A DNA stretch of 64,000 bases, taken from Bacillus sp. CH140a_4T (GTDB lineage: Bacteria; Bacillota; Bacilli; Bacillales; Bacillaceae_G). Each line of letters opens with the position of its first letter. Within the stretch, counting starts at the first letter, position 1. Position numbers and translations under genes: made by a program. The DNA is taken from assembly GCF_008923725.1 (NCBI RefSeq), contig NZ_WBPF01000016.1, positions 620,001-684,000 of the forward strand. Reading direction: 5' to 3'. This document shows positions 52,972-62,405 of the stretch, in pieces. The notes below the pieces were generated by a model. It was not told the origin of the DNA. It ran no database searches and saw only the letters and a list, made by a program, of their open reading frames with translations.

Positions 52972-53463
52972 ATGTCTAATCTAATGGTTGAAAATCAAAC
53001 AGAACAAGTTTCTATGTTTTTAGAAGATGTTATTACTTTGATAACCAATTATGTAAATTATCATACGTTGCCTTCTTTATTAGAAGAGACACCAGCAGGG
53101 AATGAACAATATTATAAAGGGTTATTAGCGTCAATAAGACGTCTTCTCGTTTTTTGTGAAGAAGGACATGATGCATGTTTTGTTTTGTTAAATAGCCAGC
53201 CATTTCGAAAAACAGCAGCTGAAAAGATTCTATATAAAATTTATCATCAAGTAATAGCTGAGTTTTTTTCACCAAAGAATGATCATTGGTACGAAAATAG
53301 TCGATCTGCTTATACAGGGAAAAACTCCATCGTTTTTCAACAAACGCCACCTGCATCTATAGAGCAAGTGATGAAGAGTTTAGAAGGTAAATTTCAATTG
53401 ATGCGTGAAGAACTAGAATATTATGAGACGGATTATCAAACAAAGATGTTACACAAATATTAA
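52972..53463 (+). CDS. ypuI: YpuI/DUF3907 family protein
   Basis: A 163-residue helical protein matching my memory of DUF3907 (B. subtilis YpuI): LEDVITLITNYVNYHTLPSLL, YKGLLASIRRLLVFCEEGHDACF and HWYENSRSAYTGKNSI. In B. subtilis ypuI lies just upstream of dacB, spmA and spmB, and the same order holds here with a superoxide dismutase gene inserted between. Function unknown. GGAGAGGGAAAA precedes the ATG. Confidence 0.82.
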   Translation: MSNLMVENQTEQVSMFLEDVITLITNYVNYHTLPSLLEETPAGNEQYYKGLLASIRRLLVFCEEGHDACFVLLNSQPFRKTAAEKILYKIYHQVIAEFFSPKNDHWYENSRSAYTGKNSIVFQQTPPASIEQVMKSLEGKFQLMREELEYYETDYQTKMLHKY

Positions 53464-53568
53464 TGGCGAAAAAGGAGCTAAGGGGAATTAGCTTCTTTTC
53501 CTTTTGTACAGTTATATAAGGGATTTCCTTTGAATATATTTAAGGGGATAGCATTAAGGAGGTGTAAC

Positions 53569-54483
53569 ATGAGTCAGCAAGGTGTATTTACAGATTACTT
53601 TCATGAAGTAGAAAGCTGGTGTGAAAGTGTTCTTCATGTATTAGATAGTCGTGCAATGGAAGTGTATGATGTCCATATGCTTGCTTATAAAATTCAAACG
53701 TTATTAGACCGTATGAAAGAGCATGAGTATGATACAGATGCAGAGTTTATGTATGAAATAAGTGATGATGTAGAGCATATTCAACATCATTTGCAGGAAG
53801 TGTTCGTGCAGGGAGAAGAGGAATATGAACTATATGAAAGAGGGGATAGTGAACGAGCTGTTCCAATTGGAGGACACACACTTCCACCATTATCTTATCC
53901 GTATAATGCGTTAGAACCGTATATTTCTAGAGAAATTATGATGTTACACCATGATAAACATCATCGTAGTTACGTGGAAGGATTAAATAAAGCAGAAAAG
54001 ATGATGGAAGAAGCGAGAAAAACGAATCAATTTGATTTAATTAAGCATTGGGAAAGAGAAGCGGCGTTTCATGGATCAGGTCATTACTTACACACGATAT
54101 TTTGGAATAACATGAAAAAAGATGGTGGCGGAAGTCCAAGAGGGGCTCTTTCACAACAAATTGAACAAGATTTTGGGAGTTTTTTACGTTTTCAAAAACA
54201 TTTCACAGAAGCAGCTTCTAAAGTGGAAGGATCAGGATGGGCGATTCTCGTTTGGGTGCCACGATCTGGAAGGTTAGAAATTTTGCAGAGTACACTTCAT
54301 CAATTATTTACACAATGGGATACGATACCGCTCCTCGTACTAGACGTGTGGGAACATGCGTATTATTTACAATATCAAAATCGAAAAGATGAATATATTA
54401 AAAACTGGTGGAATGTTGTCAATTGGCCTGATGTGGAAAAAAGATTTGAAAGTGCGAAACAAATTGAATGGACACCGTATTAG
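53569..54483 (+). CDS. Superoxide dismutase (Fe/Mn type) with N-terminal extension
   Basis: A 304-residue protein. Residues about 105-300 are a complete Fe/Mn-SOD domain with metal ligands His127 (MLHHDKHH), His175 (HYLHTIFWNN), Asp259 and His263 (DVWEHAYY). The first 95-100 residues are an added acidic helical domain (VESWCESVLHVLDSRAMEVYDVH, DDVEHIQHHLQEVF) absent from ordinary SODs. B. subtilis SodF and the B. anthracis 'Sod15' have this architecture as I recall. Start ATG at 53569 follows TAAGGAGGTGTAAC. It sits between ypuI and dacB, among spore-maturation genes. Confidence 0.88.
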   Translation: MSQQGVFTDYFHEVESWCESVLHVLDSRAMEVYDVHMLAYKIQTLLDRMKEHEYDTDAEFMYEISDDVEHIQHHLQEVFVQGEEEYELYERGDSERAVPIGGHTLPPLSYPYNALEPYISREIMMLHHDKHHRSYVEGLNKAEKMMEEARKTNQFDLIKHWEREAAFHGSGHYLHTIFWNNMKKDGGGSPRGALSQQIEQDFGSFLRFQKHFTEAASKVEGSGWAILVWVPRSGRLEILQSTLHQLFTQWDTIPLLVLDVWEHAYYLQYQNRKDEYIKNWWNVVNWPDVEKRFESAKQIEWTPY

Positions 54484-54512
54484 ACGCAGGCTCTCTGCGT
54501 CTTTTTTATTGG
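54483..54512 (+). terminator. Terminator of the superoxide dismutase gene
   Basis: GACGCAGG pairs with CTGCGTC (short loop) and is followed by TTTTTTATT. Confidence 0.75.
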
Positions 54513-54531
54513 AATGTGAGGGATATTTCGT

Positions 54532-54559
54532 TCATATTTTAAAAGGCCAAGCATACACT
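54532..54559 (+). promoter_or_regulatory. Sigma-E-type promoter of the dacB-spmA-spmB operon
   Basis: TCATATT (54532-54538), 13-base spacer, CATACACT (54552-54559), a close match to the sigma-E consensus (KMATATT / CATACAnT). In B. subtilis dacB is known to be sigma-E-dependent in the mother cell. Confidence 0.72.
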
Positions 54560-54594
54560 TGTACAAAAAGTGCCAAAAGGACGTGGGGGGAAAT

Positions 54595-55719
54595 ATGAGA
54601 CGAATTTGTGTAATAATCACGCTTCTTATTATGTACGCAAGTGTTATGCCAATTCCTACATATGCAAAGATGAACAGTAATGTCAGTGCTCGAAATGCTG
54701 TATTAATGGAGCAACAGTCAGGTCGTGTATTATACGGAAAAGCAGAACATGAGCCACAAAAGATTGCTAGTATAACAAAAATTATGACTGCCTTGTTAGC
54801 TGCTGAATCAGGCAAAATGAAAGAAATGGTATCGGTTAGTAATGAAGCAGTAAGAGTAGAAGGTTCAGCAATTTATTTAAAGCCTGGACAGAAAGTGAAG
54901 TTAGAGGATTTAGTATACGGACTCATGCTTAGATCTGGTAATGATGCAGCCCAAGTAATTGCTGAAAATGTAGGAGGGAGTATAGAAGGGTTCGTATATT
55001 TAATGAACGAAAAGGCGAAACAAATTGGAATGAAAGATACGCACTTTTCAAACCCACATGGCTTGGATGGAGATGGATCTCATTATTCGTCTGCTTATGA
55101 TATGGCACTTTTAACGAAGTATGCAATGGGGAACGAAACCTTTAAGAAGATTTTTGGGACAAAAACTTATAAATCAGATTCGTGGGATTATCCGTGGAAA
55201 AACAAACATAAACTTGTGACGTCGTATTATGAATTTGCAACAGGAGGAAAAACAGGTTTTACGAAGAAAGCAGGACGGACGCTTGTTACCACAGCATCAA
55301 AAGATGGACTAGATCTAATCGTTGTAACTTTGAGCGCTTCTAGTGATTGGGATGATCATATGAATTTATTTGATAAAGGTTTTGAACGTTTCAAGCAAAC
55401 GAACGTTATAGGACAAGGAGCTCTTGCTGAAATAACTGAAAAGAAATATGCCAATCATGTATATACGAAAAATAGTTTTGCGGTGCCGTTAACTGAGCAG
55501 GAAAGAAAGGATGTCGTATTAAAAGTTGAACTCGATAAAAGTGCAAAACTTAAAGATGGGGTAAAGGTTGGGAAGACAGAAATTTATGTTGGCAATGAGA
55601 GAGTTGGAGAACGGAATTTATTTTATAGTAAACGAAAGTTAGTAGCTAGGACGGGAATGTATTGGAATAATGTGAAAGAAATCTTTTCTCATATGATAGG
55701 TGTTGGGAGCGATGGTTAA
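54595..55719 (+). CDS. dacB: D-alanyl-D-alanine carboxypeptidase, sporulation type (PBP5*)
   Basis: A 374-residue exported carboxypeptidase that trims stem peptides of spore cortex peptidoglycan. Signal peptide MRRICVIITLLIMYASVMPIPTYA, active-site Ser59 in SITK (59-62), SGN in MLRSGNDAAQ and the KTG in GGKTGFTKKAG. A C-terminal beta domain (about 275-374) follows. The ATG at 54595 has GTGGGGGGAAAT; an in-frame ATG at 54559 overlaps the promoter. It overlaps spmA by 8 bases, and gene order dacB-spmA-spmB is that of B. subtilis. Confidence 0.94.
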   Translation: MRRICVIITLLIMYASVMPIPTYAKMNSNVSARNAVLMEQQSGRVLYGKAEHEPQKIASITKIMTALLAAESGKMKEMVSVSNEAVRVEGSAIYLKPGQKVKLEDLVYGLMLRSGNDAAQVIAENVGGSIEGFVYLMNEKAKQIGMKDTHFSNPHGLDGDGSHYSSAYDMALLTKYAMGNETFKKIFGTKTYKSDSWDYPWKNKHKLVTSYYEFATGGKTGFTKKAGRTLVTTASKDGLDLIVVTLSASSDWDDHMNLFDKGFERFKQTNVIGQGALAEITEKKYANHVYTKNSFAVPLTEQERKDVVLKVELDKSAKLKDGVKVGKTEIYVGNERVGERNLFYSKRKLVARTGMYWNNVKEIFSHMIGVGSDG

Positions 55720-56308
55720 TCTCGTATGGGTAGCGATGGCGGTCATAGGGATTGTTTATGCCATGATAAACGGAACGATGGAAGAAATAAATAAAGCTGT
55801 ATTTGACGGGGCAAAAGATGCAGTAACAATTTGTATAGGACTCATTAGTGTTTTAGTATTTTGGCTCGGTTTAATGAAAATTGCAGAGGAAGCAGGGTTG
55901 TTAAAAAAGTTAGTGTCATTTTTTATGCCAATAGTAAAAAGGTTGTTTCCAGAAATACCGAAAGATCATCCGTCAATGGGATTTATTTTATCGAATATGA
56001 TGGCGAACTTTTTTGGATTAGGTAATGCAGCGACTCCTCTTGGTATTAAAGCGATGGAACAATTGAAAGAGTTAAATGGAGGGAAGGATTCGGCAAGCCG
56101 TTCTATGGTGACGTTTCTCGCGTTAAATACATCAGCAATTACTTTAATTCCTACAACCGTGATTTCGATTCGAATGACGTATGAATCAGCAAATCCTACT
56201 GAAATTGTTGGGGTAACATTCATTGCACAAGTACTCTCTATGATCGGAGCGATTTGGATTGACCGCTATTTTTACCGAAGAAGGAGTAGGAAGGGGCGGA
56301 AAAAATGA
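55712..56308 (+). CDS. spmA: Spore maturation protein A
   Basis: A 198-residue membrane protein with nucleoside-recognition (Gate) domain features: FDGAKDAVTICIGLISVLVFWLGLMKIAEEAGLL and SNMMANFFGLGNAATPLGIKAMEQL. Needed with SpmB for full core dehydration of spores in B. subtilis; the transported substrate is not known. Start ATG at 55712 lies inside the end of dacB, with ATAGGTG upstream; the TTG at 55700 is also possible. It overlaps spmB by 4 bases. Confidence 0.92.
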   Translation: MVNLVWVAMAVIGIVYAMINGTMEEINKAVFDGAKDAVTICIGLISVLVFWLGLMKIAEEAGLLKKLVSFFMPIVKRLFPEIPKDHPSMGFILSNMMANFFGLGNAATPLGIKAMEQLKELNGGKDSASRSMVTFLALNTSAITLIPTTVISIRMTYESANPTEIVGVTFIAQVLSMIGAIWIDRYFYRRRSRKGRKK

Positions 56309-56835
56309 GCATTGTAAATACAATTTCATTATGGGTAATCCCTTGTGTAATTGGTTTTATCCTTTTATATGGAACGATCAAGAAAGTGCCAACCTATGAA
56401 TCGTTTGTTGAGGGAGGAAAAGAAGGAATTCAAATTGCGATCTCCATTTTACCGTTTATGGTTGGGATGCTCGTATCTATTTCTATATTTCGAGCTTCAG
56501 GTGCATTAGATGCAATGATATCAGTAATGAAGCCGATGTTAGATTTAATTCATGTCCCAGCAGAAATTGTTCCGCTAGCACTTATACGCCCTATCTCAGG
56601 CTCTGCTGGTTTAAGTATTACGACCGATTTAATTGCCACATATGGGCCAGACTCGTTTATTGGAAGGCTAGCTTCTACGATGCAAGGAAGTACAGATACA
56701 ACTTTTTATATTTTAACAGTATACTTCGGAGCCGTTGGAATTAGAAAAATGGGAGATGCATTAAAAGTAGGACTTTTTGCCGATTTAATCGGAATTATTT
56801 GTTCAATTGTGTTTGTTTCTTTATTGTTTCAGTAA
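56305..56835 (+). CDS. spmB: Spore maturation protein B
   Basis: A 176-residue membrane protein paralogous to SpmA (VEGGKEGIQIAISILPFMVGMLVSISIFRASGAL and RPISGSAGLSITTDLIATYGPDSFIGRLASTMQGSTDTTFY). It starts within the spmA stop (ATGA overlap), so the two are coupled and probably work as a pair. A terminator follows. Confidence 0.92.
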   Translation: MSIVNTISLWVIPCVIGFILLYGTIKKVPTYESFVEGGKEGIQIAISILPFMVGMLVSISIFRASGALDAMISVMKPMLDLIHVPAEIVPLALIRPISGSAGLSITTDLIATYGPDSFIGRLASTMQGSTDTTFYILTVYFGAVGIRKMGDALKVGLFADLIGIICSIVFVSLLFQ

Positions 56836-56878
56836 TGCTATTCATTTTTTATGCTATTTCGCTTATAATACGTATACG

Positions 56879-56917
56879 ACCACTATTAAGTTGTTGCTTA
56901 ATAGTGGTTTTTTTATG
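56879..56917 (+). terminator. Terminator of the dacB-spmAB operon
   Basis: CCACTATTAAG pairs with CTTAATAGTGG around TTGTTG, followed by seven T residues. Confidence 0.93.
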
Positions 56918-57124
56918 CGGTAATTTTGACAAAATGATGAACTTTTATTGTGAGAAATATGAAAAAGGTGGACAATAATAAAAGGTAAAAACATGATTTG
57001 ACCTTTATATGTTTATTATCATCGCTATGTTGTTTAAGTGAGATGAAGCGAAAAGCCGTCAAGTGTATGCGGTTGCCAAGTCTTTCTAATGTAAGGTAAG
57101 ATAAATTCGAGGTGAAAAAAAGAA

Positions 57125-57853
57125 ATGGAACGATTACAAAAAGTGATTGCGCAAGCAGGTATTGCATCGAGAAGAAAGGCTGAGGAATTAATTCAGCAAG
57201 GAAAAGTAAAAGTGAATGGAAAAATAGTAAAGGAGTTAGGAACGAAAGTAACTCCTCAAGATAAAGTAGAAGTAAATAACATCCCTCTTGAAAAAGAAGA
57301 ACCTGTTTATTTTTTACTATATAAACCAACTGGCGTAATTTCAAGTGTATCAGATGATAAAGGAAGAAGTGTTGTAACAGACTTTTTCCCTGAAATTAGA
57401 CAACGTTTATTCCCAATTGGACGCTTAGATTATGATACGTCTGGCGTATTATTGATGACAAATGATGGGGAATTTGCAAATGTATTAATGCATCCGAGAT
57501 ATAAAGTTGAAAAAACATATGTTGCAAAAATTAAAGGGCCATTAACAGGTGAGAAAATTCGCATGTTAGAACGAGGTGTTGCATTAGAAGATGGGAAAAC
57601 AGCACCAGCACAAGTGAAAATTATTTCTTGGGACAAGCGTAAAGAAACGGCGATTGTACAATTAACGATTCATGAAGGACGTAATCGTCAAGTACGCCGC
57701 ATGTTTGAAGCGTTAGATTGTAAAGTAGTGAAACTAAAGCGTGAACGCTACGCCTTTTTAGAAGTGGGTAGCTTGCGACCTGGTGATGCGAGAGAATTGT
57801 CACCACATGAGGTGAAACAATTACGTGCATTGGCTTCTACAAAGCCGCGCTAA
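57125..57853 (+). CDS. rluB: 23S rRNA pseudouridine synthase B
   Basis: A 242-residue RluB/RsuA-family enzyme, making a pseudouridine in the 23S rRNA peptidyl-transferase region. N-terminal S4 RNA-binding domain (MERLQKVIAQAGIASRRKAEELIQQGKVKVNG), catalytic Asp in GRLDYDTSGVLLMTNDGEFA near residue 102, and the C-terminal HEGRNRQVRRMFEAL motif. It sits between spmB and resA as in B. subtilis (ypuL). Weak site GAGGTGAAAAAA before the ATG. Confidence 0.93.
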   Translation: MERLQKVIAQAGIASRRKAEELIQQGKVKVNGKIVKELGTKVTPQDKVEVNNIPLEKEEPVYFLLYKPTGVISSVSDDKGRSVVTDFFPEIRQRLFPIGRLDYDTSGVLLMTNDGEFANVLMHPRYKVEKTYVAKIKGPLTGEKIRMLERGVALEDGKTAPAQVKIISWDKRKETAIVQLTIHEGRNRQVRRMFEALDCKVVKLKRERYAFLEVGSLRPGDARELSPHEVKQLRALASTKPR

Positions 57854-57861
57854 TCGATAGT

Positions 57862-57908
57862 GTGAAACTTTCACCAGTGGAATGCTCCGCTGGTGATTTA
57901 TTAAAAAT
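57862..57908 (+). repeat. 3'-end hairpin repeat, diverged copy F
   Basis: AGTGTGAAACTTTCACCAGTGG, loop, CCGCTGGTGATTTATTAA: the same head (GTGAAACTTT) and layout as copies A-C, with stem TCACCAG / CTGGTGA in place of TAATCAG / CTGATTA. It begins 9 bases after the rluB stop. Confidence 0.6.
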
Positions 57909-57946
57909 ACATATATTTATCACTCGTCGAAGAGAGGGGAGACAAT

Positions 57947-58468
57947 ATGAAAAAAAATCGCTTATTATTTCGCGTTATTATTCTGCTCATTTTAAGCGGT
58001 GCTGTAGGATTTACACTTTATCAAGGATTCTTTGCTGATAAAGAGAAAATGCAAATCGGAAAAGAAGCACCTAACTTTGTTGTGACAGATTTAGAAGGAA
58101 AGAAAATTGAATTAAAAGATTTAAAGGGAAAAGGTGTATTTTTAAACTTTTGGGGCACTTGGTGTAAACCTTGTGAGAAAGAAATGCCTTATATGAACGA
58201 ATTATATCCAAAGTATAAAGAAAAAGGCGTAGAAATCATTGCGTTAGATGCAGATGAAACAGATATTGCTGTTAAGAACTTTGTGAAACAATATGATTTG
58301 AAATTCCCGGTTGCTATTGATAAAGGAACAAAAATCATAAGCACATATGGGGTAGGACCATTACCGACAAGCTTCTTGATTGATAAAAATGGAATAGTAG
58401 TGGAACAAATTATAGGTGAACAAACGAAAGAACAGTTAGAAGGATATTTAAAGAAAATTACTCCCTAA
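57947..58468 (+). CDS. resA: Thiol-disulfide oxidoreductase ResA
   Basis: A 173-residue membrane-anchored thioredoxin-fold protein facing outward that reduces the haem-binding cysteines of apocytochrome c. Signal anchor at residues 8-29, CxxC at Cys73-Cys76 ([10 protein letters not shown]), cis-Pro region [12 protein letters not shown]. First gene of resABCDE, about 95 bases after rluB. AGAGAGGGGAGACAAT precedes the ATG. Confidence 0.95.
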   Translation: MKKNRLLFRVIILLILSGAVGFTLYQGFFADKEKMQIGKEAPNFVVTDLEGKKIELKDLKGKGVFLNFWGTWCKPCEKEMPYMNELYPKYKEKGVEIIALDADETDIAVKNFVKQYDLKFPVAIDKGTKIISTYGVGPLPTSFLIDKNGIVVEQIIGEQTKEQLEGYLKKITP

Positions 58469-58592
58469 TAAAGAAAGCCTTTACATAGGAGGTGCTTACC
58501 TATAGTACCTTCGGTTTAAAAATTCTGAGTATTATGGTAACTTAAGGTTAGAATATACAATAGTACACATAGATACAAGGGCGGTGAGAGTG

Positions 58593-60215
58593 TTGAAAGA
58601 AATTAAGTGTGAATGTGGACATGTGAATCCAATAGGAACTGTTTTTTGTGAAGCTTGCGGGAAACCGTTTGAAAGCAATGAAAATATAAAACTATTGGAT
58701 ATGCGCTATGAGGGGAGTGCTCGAAGATCTCTCACGCAAACAAAAACGATAGTCGATAAAATTTGGAGCTTTTTCTCTTCTGTAAAAGTGGGTGTATGGC
58801 TCATTGTAATTACTTTAGCTGCATCGGCGATTGGAACTATTTTTCCGCAAGAAATGTACATAACTCCAGGGGTTGCACCCGCTGAATATTATAAGCAAGA
58901 ATACGGATTTTTAGGGCAATTATACTATCAATTAGGATTTAATAATTTATATGGTTCATGGTGGTATATGATTTTAATTGCTTCAATTGGTATTTCACTT
59001 GTGATATGTAGCTTAGACCGTGTCATTCCGCTTTATAAAGCTTTAAAGAAGCAAGGTGTGAAAAGACACCCTAGCTTTTTAAAGAGACAAAGGTTATACG
59101 GCACTGGTACACCGCGAGATGGTGATTTGGAAAGAGTCCAAATGAATTTAAAGAAAACGAACTATAATGTGAAAGTGGAAGACGGTAACATTTTAGCTGA
59201 AAAGGGACGGTTTTCACGCTGGGGTCCATATGTGAATCATATTGGTCTCATTATCTTTTTATTCGGTGCAATGCTCCGTTTTTTACCGAGTATGTACGTA
59301 GACGAAGCGCTTTGGTTACGTGACGGTGAAACGAAAGAAATACCAGGAACGGATGGTCAATACTATTTAAAAAACGAGAAATTTATAAAGGAAGTTTATG
59401 ATAAAAGTAAGGACAAGGAAGTTTTTGATGAAGCAATTGACCGTGTAGGTGATAAAATGATTGCGAAAAACTTCCAAACCAATGCTGTATTGTATAAAGC
59501 AGTCGGCGAAAATATAGCAGGACAAAAACCGAAATTAGAAAAAGTAAAAGAAGCGGAAATTCGAGTAAATGAACCGCTGAAATTTGATCAATTTGCTGTA
59601 TATCAAGTGGATTACAAAGAAAGTGAATTTAAAAGTATGTCATTCCATTTGCAAAATAAAGAAAATAACCAAAAGTGGGGACCAATCAAAGTTGATTTAA
59701 CGAATCCTACAGAAAAATTCGATTTAGGAAATGGTTATTCTTTAGAACTATTAAGCTATTTCCCTGATTTTTATTTTGATGAGAATGGAAGACCAAATAC
59801 GAAAACGAAATTGCCAAACAACCCTGCATTTGTGTTTAAAATGTTTACGCCTGAAACACCAGACGGTGAAGTGAGTTTTGTTGGTATTCAGCAAAATATA
59901 GAACCAGACGGGAATAACAAATATAAAATGTCATTTGCAGGTGTGGAAATGCAAAATGCAACAGCACTTACTATAAGGAAAGATTTAACGCTTTGGATTC
60001 TTGGTATTGGAGGATTTATATTTATGGTTGGTGTCATTCAAGGGATGTATTGGAATCATCGCCGTATTTGGATACAACGCGTTAATGATGAATGGTGGAT
60101 TGCAGGACATACGAATAAAAATTGGTTCGGTTTAAAGAAAGATATTGAAAGAGTACTAGAAGGTACAGCAATTCCGCAACCAAGCGATAAAATAGTGGAT
60201 AAAAAATTTAGTTAA
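58593..60215 (+). CDS. resB: Cytochrome c biogenesis protein ResB
   Basis: A 540-residue membrane protein of the Ccs1/ResB family, partner of ResC in haem delivery to apocytochrome c. An N-terminal zinc-ribbon-like [18 protein letters not shown] (four Cys) precedes TM1. Four transmembrane helices are seen (about 63-83, 118-142, 206-226 and 465-485), with a large outer loop between the third and fourth. The start is uncertain: TTG at 58593 with AAGGGCGGTGAG is preferred to GTG at 58584 or 58590. It ends 14 bases before resC. Confidence 0.93.
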   Translation: MKEIKCECGHVNPIGTVFCEACGKPFESNENIKLLDMRYEGSARRSLTQTKTIVDKIWSFFSSVKVGVWLIVITLAASAIGTIFPQEMYITPGVAPAEYYKQEYGFLGQLYYQLGFNNLYGSWWYMILIASIGISLVICSLDRVIPLYKALKKQGVKRHPSFLKRQRLYGTGTPRDGDLERVQMNLKKTNYNVKVEDGNILAEKGRFSRWGPYVNHIGLIIFLFGAMLRFLPSMYVDEALWLRDGETKEIPGTDGQYYLKNEKFIKEVYDKSKDKEVFDEAIDRVGDKMIAKNFQTNAVLYKAVGENIAGQKPKLEKVKEAEIRVNEPLKFDQFAVYQVDYKESEFKSMSFHLQNKENNQKWGPIKVDLTNPTEKFDLGNGYSLELLSYFPDFYFDENGRPNTKTKLPNNPAFVFKMFTPETPDGEVSFVGIQQNIEPDGNNKYKMSFAGVEMQNATALTIRKDLTLWILGIGGFIFMVGVIQGMYWNHRRIWIQRVNDEWWIAGHTNKNWFGLKKDIERVLEGTAIPQPSDKIVDKKFS

Positions 60216-60229
60216 GGTGGGGAAACGAT

Positions 60230-61387
60230 ATGGTGCAAATAAGTAGTAACTTTCTCTTTACCGCATTTATTTTATATTTAATTGCCACTCTATTTTTCGG
60301 GGGAGCAATTAAAGAAAAGGGTCATAAATGGGCAAATGTAGGAATAACGATTACAATTTTAGGATTTATTGCACAAACAGTATATTTTGTTACAAGATGG
60401 ATTGCATCAGGACATGCACCAGTTAGTAACTTTTTTGAATTCGGTACATTTTTCGGCATGATGCTTGTCGGGGCATTTATTGTCATGTATTTTATGTATC
60501 GCGTAAGTATAATTGGACTCTTTGCATTACCAGTTGCGCTTTTATTAATTGCCTATGCAAGTATGTTTCCGAGGGAGATATCTCCGCTTATTCCTTCTTT
60601 AAAAAGTAATTGGCTACATATTCACGTGACGACTGCAGCAGCAGGACAAGCAATTTTAGCAATTAGTTTTATTACGGGCGTTATGTATTTATTGAAAAAT
60701 GTAGATCAATCAACGAGAAGCAAACGTACATTTTGGCTAGAAACGGTCGTGTTCACACTTGTTTGTACAGTTGGTTTTATTGGAGTGACAACGGTATTTT
60801 CTAGTATGAAATATGAAGCGAAGTTTCAATGGATTGATAAAAATGAACAACAAGTGGAAATGAAGTACAACCTGCCGGCTTTAGTGGGACCGCACGAAGG
60901 AAAGTTATTGACAGAAAATAAATTAGAGCCGACAGTTGAAGTTCCAGCGATTGTAAATGCAAAAAAATTAAATACTGTAATTTGGTCAGTGTTAGTTGGA
61001 ACGTTACTATATATCGTATTAAGACTTGTTTTACGGAAACGAGTATCGGCAGCACTTCAGCCGTTAGTAAAGAATACAAATAGTGATTTACTAGATGAAA
61101 TCGGATATCGATCTATTGCAATTGGATTCCCAGTGTTTACATTAGGAGCTTTAGTCTTTGCGATGATTTGGGCACAAATAGCGTGGACGCGTTTTTGGGG
61201 CTGGGATCCAAAAGAGGTTTGGGCGCTTATTACTTGGCTCTTTTATGCGGCGGTATTACATTTACGCTTATCAAAAGGGTGGCACGGAGAGAAGTCAGCG
61301 TGGTTAGCGGTAATTGGTTTTGCAATCATTATGTTTAACTTTATTGTAGTAAACTTAATTATCGCGGGTTTACATTCATACGCATAG
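60230..61387 (+). CDS. resC: Cytochrome c biogenesis protein ResC (CcsA type)
   Basis: A 385-residue membrane protein with about eight helices. The tryptophan-rich haem-binding WWD motif is [15 protein letters not shown] near residues 323-337, flanked by conserved histidines ([11 protein letters not shown] near 126 and AVLHLRL near 343). It forms the system II cytochrome c synthase with ResB. AAGGTGGGGAAACG precedes the ATG. A terminator separates resC from resD. Confidence 0.94.
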   Translation: MVQISSNFLFTAFILYLIATLFFGGAIKEKGHKWANVGITITILGFIAQTVYFVTRWIASGHAPVSNFFEFGTFFGMMLVGAFIVMYFMYRVSIIGLFALPVALLLIAYASMFPREISPLIPSLKSNWLHIHVTTAAAGQAILAISFITGVMYLLKNVDQSTRSKRTFWLETVVFTLVCTVGFIGVTTVFSSMKYEAKFQWIDKNEQQVEMKYNLPALVGPHEGKLLTENKLEPTVEVPAIVNAKKLNTVIWSVLVGTLLYIVLRLVLRKRVSAALQPLVKNTNSDLLDEIGYRSIAIGFPVFTLGALVFAMIWAQIAWTRFWGWDPKEVWALITWLFYAAVLHLRLSKGWHGEKSAWLAVIGFAIIMFNFIVVNLIIAGLHSYA

Positions 61388-61389
61388 AG

Positions 61390-61436
61390 AAATAAAATAG
61401 GAGAGTGAATGTCACTTTCCTATTTTATTTTTGTCA
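61390..61436 (+). terminator. Terminator after resC
   Basis: AAATAAAATAGGAGAGTGA pairs with TCACTTTCCTATTTTATTT, followed by TTG. It separates resABC from resDE. Confidence 0.88.
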
Positions 61437-61482
61437 ACTTTTCTTCTTTTTTGAGAAAAACATGACAAAGTAGCGGTTGATT

Positions 61483-61511
61483 TTGTAAAATGATGTCGAG
61501 GACATTATATA
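61483..61511 (+). promoter_or_regulatory. Candidate promoter of resDE
   Basis: TTGTAA (61483-61488), 17-base spacer, TATATA (61506-61511). Between it and resD lie TGTTCAA (61513-61519) and TTGAACA (61547-61553), an inverted repeat that may be an operator. The rest of the 300-base gap shows no gene. Confidence 0.5.
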
Positions 61512-61688
61512 CTGTTCAAAAAAAATACATAGTTTTGGAAAAAAATTGAACAAACTTTATTATTCTTGTGAAGCATAATATGGGAAGTGAAACATTTAGA
61601 AGATTGCTTAAATAAACGAGAATAGCGCAACATACTAGTGTAGAAGGGTAGGTGTAAACCGTTGTGGTAAAGTACGCAACGGGTAGAA

Positions 61689-62405
61689 ATGGAAAATGAA
61701 TCAAGAATTTTAATTGTAGATGATGAGGATCGTATTCGTCGTTTGTTGAAAATGTATTTAGAAAGAGAACAATACACAATTGAAGAAGCGGACAATGGTG
61801 ATACAGCTTTAGAAATGGCGTTACAAAATGATTACGATTTAATCCTATTAGATCTTATGATGCCTGGTAAAGATGGTATTGAAGTGTGTAAAGGGGTTCG
61901 TGAGAAGAAAGCGACACCAATTATTATGTTGACAGCAAAGGGTGAAGAAGTAAACCGAGTACAAGGGTTTGAGGTAGGCACAGATGATTATATTGTGAAA
62001 CCATTTAGCCCACGTGAAGTAGTGCTTCGTGTGAAAGCGGTCTTACGCCGTTCTGTACCAACAACATTCTTTACACAAGATACAACGACAAAAGATGTTA
62101 CTGTGTTCCCTCATTTAACAATTGATAATGATGCACACCGTGTTACAGCAGATGGTAATGAGGTGAACCTAACACCGAAAGAGTACGAATTACTATTATT
62201 CTTAGCGAAAGCGCCTGATAAAGTGTTTGATCGTGAGCAATTGTTAAAAGAAGTATGGCAATATGAATTCTTCGGAGATTTACGTACAGTTGATACGCAT
62301 GTAAAGCGTTTACGTGAGAAGTTAAGCAAAAAATCACCAGATGCTGCGAAGATGATTGTTACCGTTTGGGGCGTAGGTTACAAGTTTGAGGTTGTGAACG
62401 ACTGA
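61689..62405 (+). CDS. resD: Redox-responsive response regulator ResD
   Basis: A 238-residue OmpR/PhoB-family regulator. Receiver domain with DDED near residues 10-13, phospho-acceptor Asp in LILLDLMMPGKDG near residue 57 and Lys in VKPFSPRE near 106. The C-terminal winged helix has VNLTPKEYELLLFLAKAPDKVFDREQLL and TVDTHVKRLREKL. With ResE it activates anaerobic and nitric-oxide-response genes (in B. subtilis hmp and resABC). The ribosome binding site is weak (ACGGGTAGAA). Its stop overlaps the resE start by one base. Confidence 0.95.
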   Translation: MENESRILIVDDEDRIRRLLKMYLEREQYTIEEADNGDTALEMALQNDYDLILLDLMMPGKDGIEVCKGVREKKATPIIMLTAKGEEVNRVQGFEVGTDDYIVKPFSPREVVLRVKAVLRRSVPTTFFTQDTTTKDVTVFPHLTIDNDAHRVTADGNEVNLTPKEYELLLFLAKAPDKVFDREQLLKEVWQYEFFGDLRTVDTHVKRLREKLSKKSPDAAKMIVTVWGVGYKFEVVND

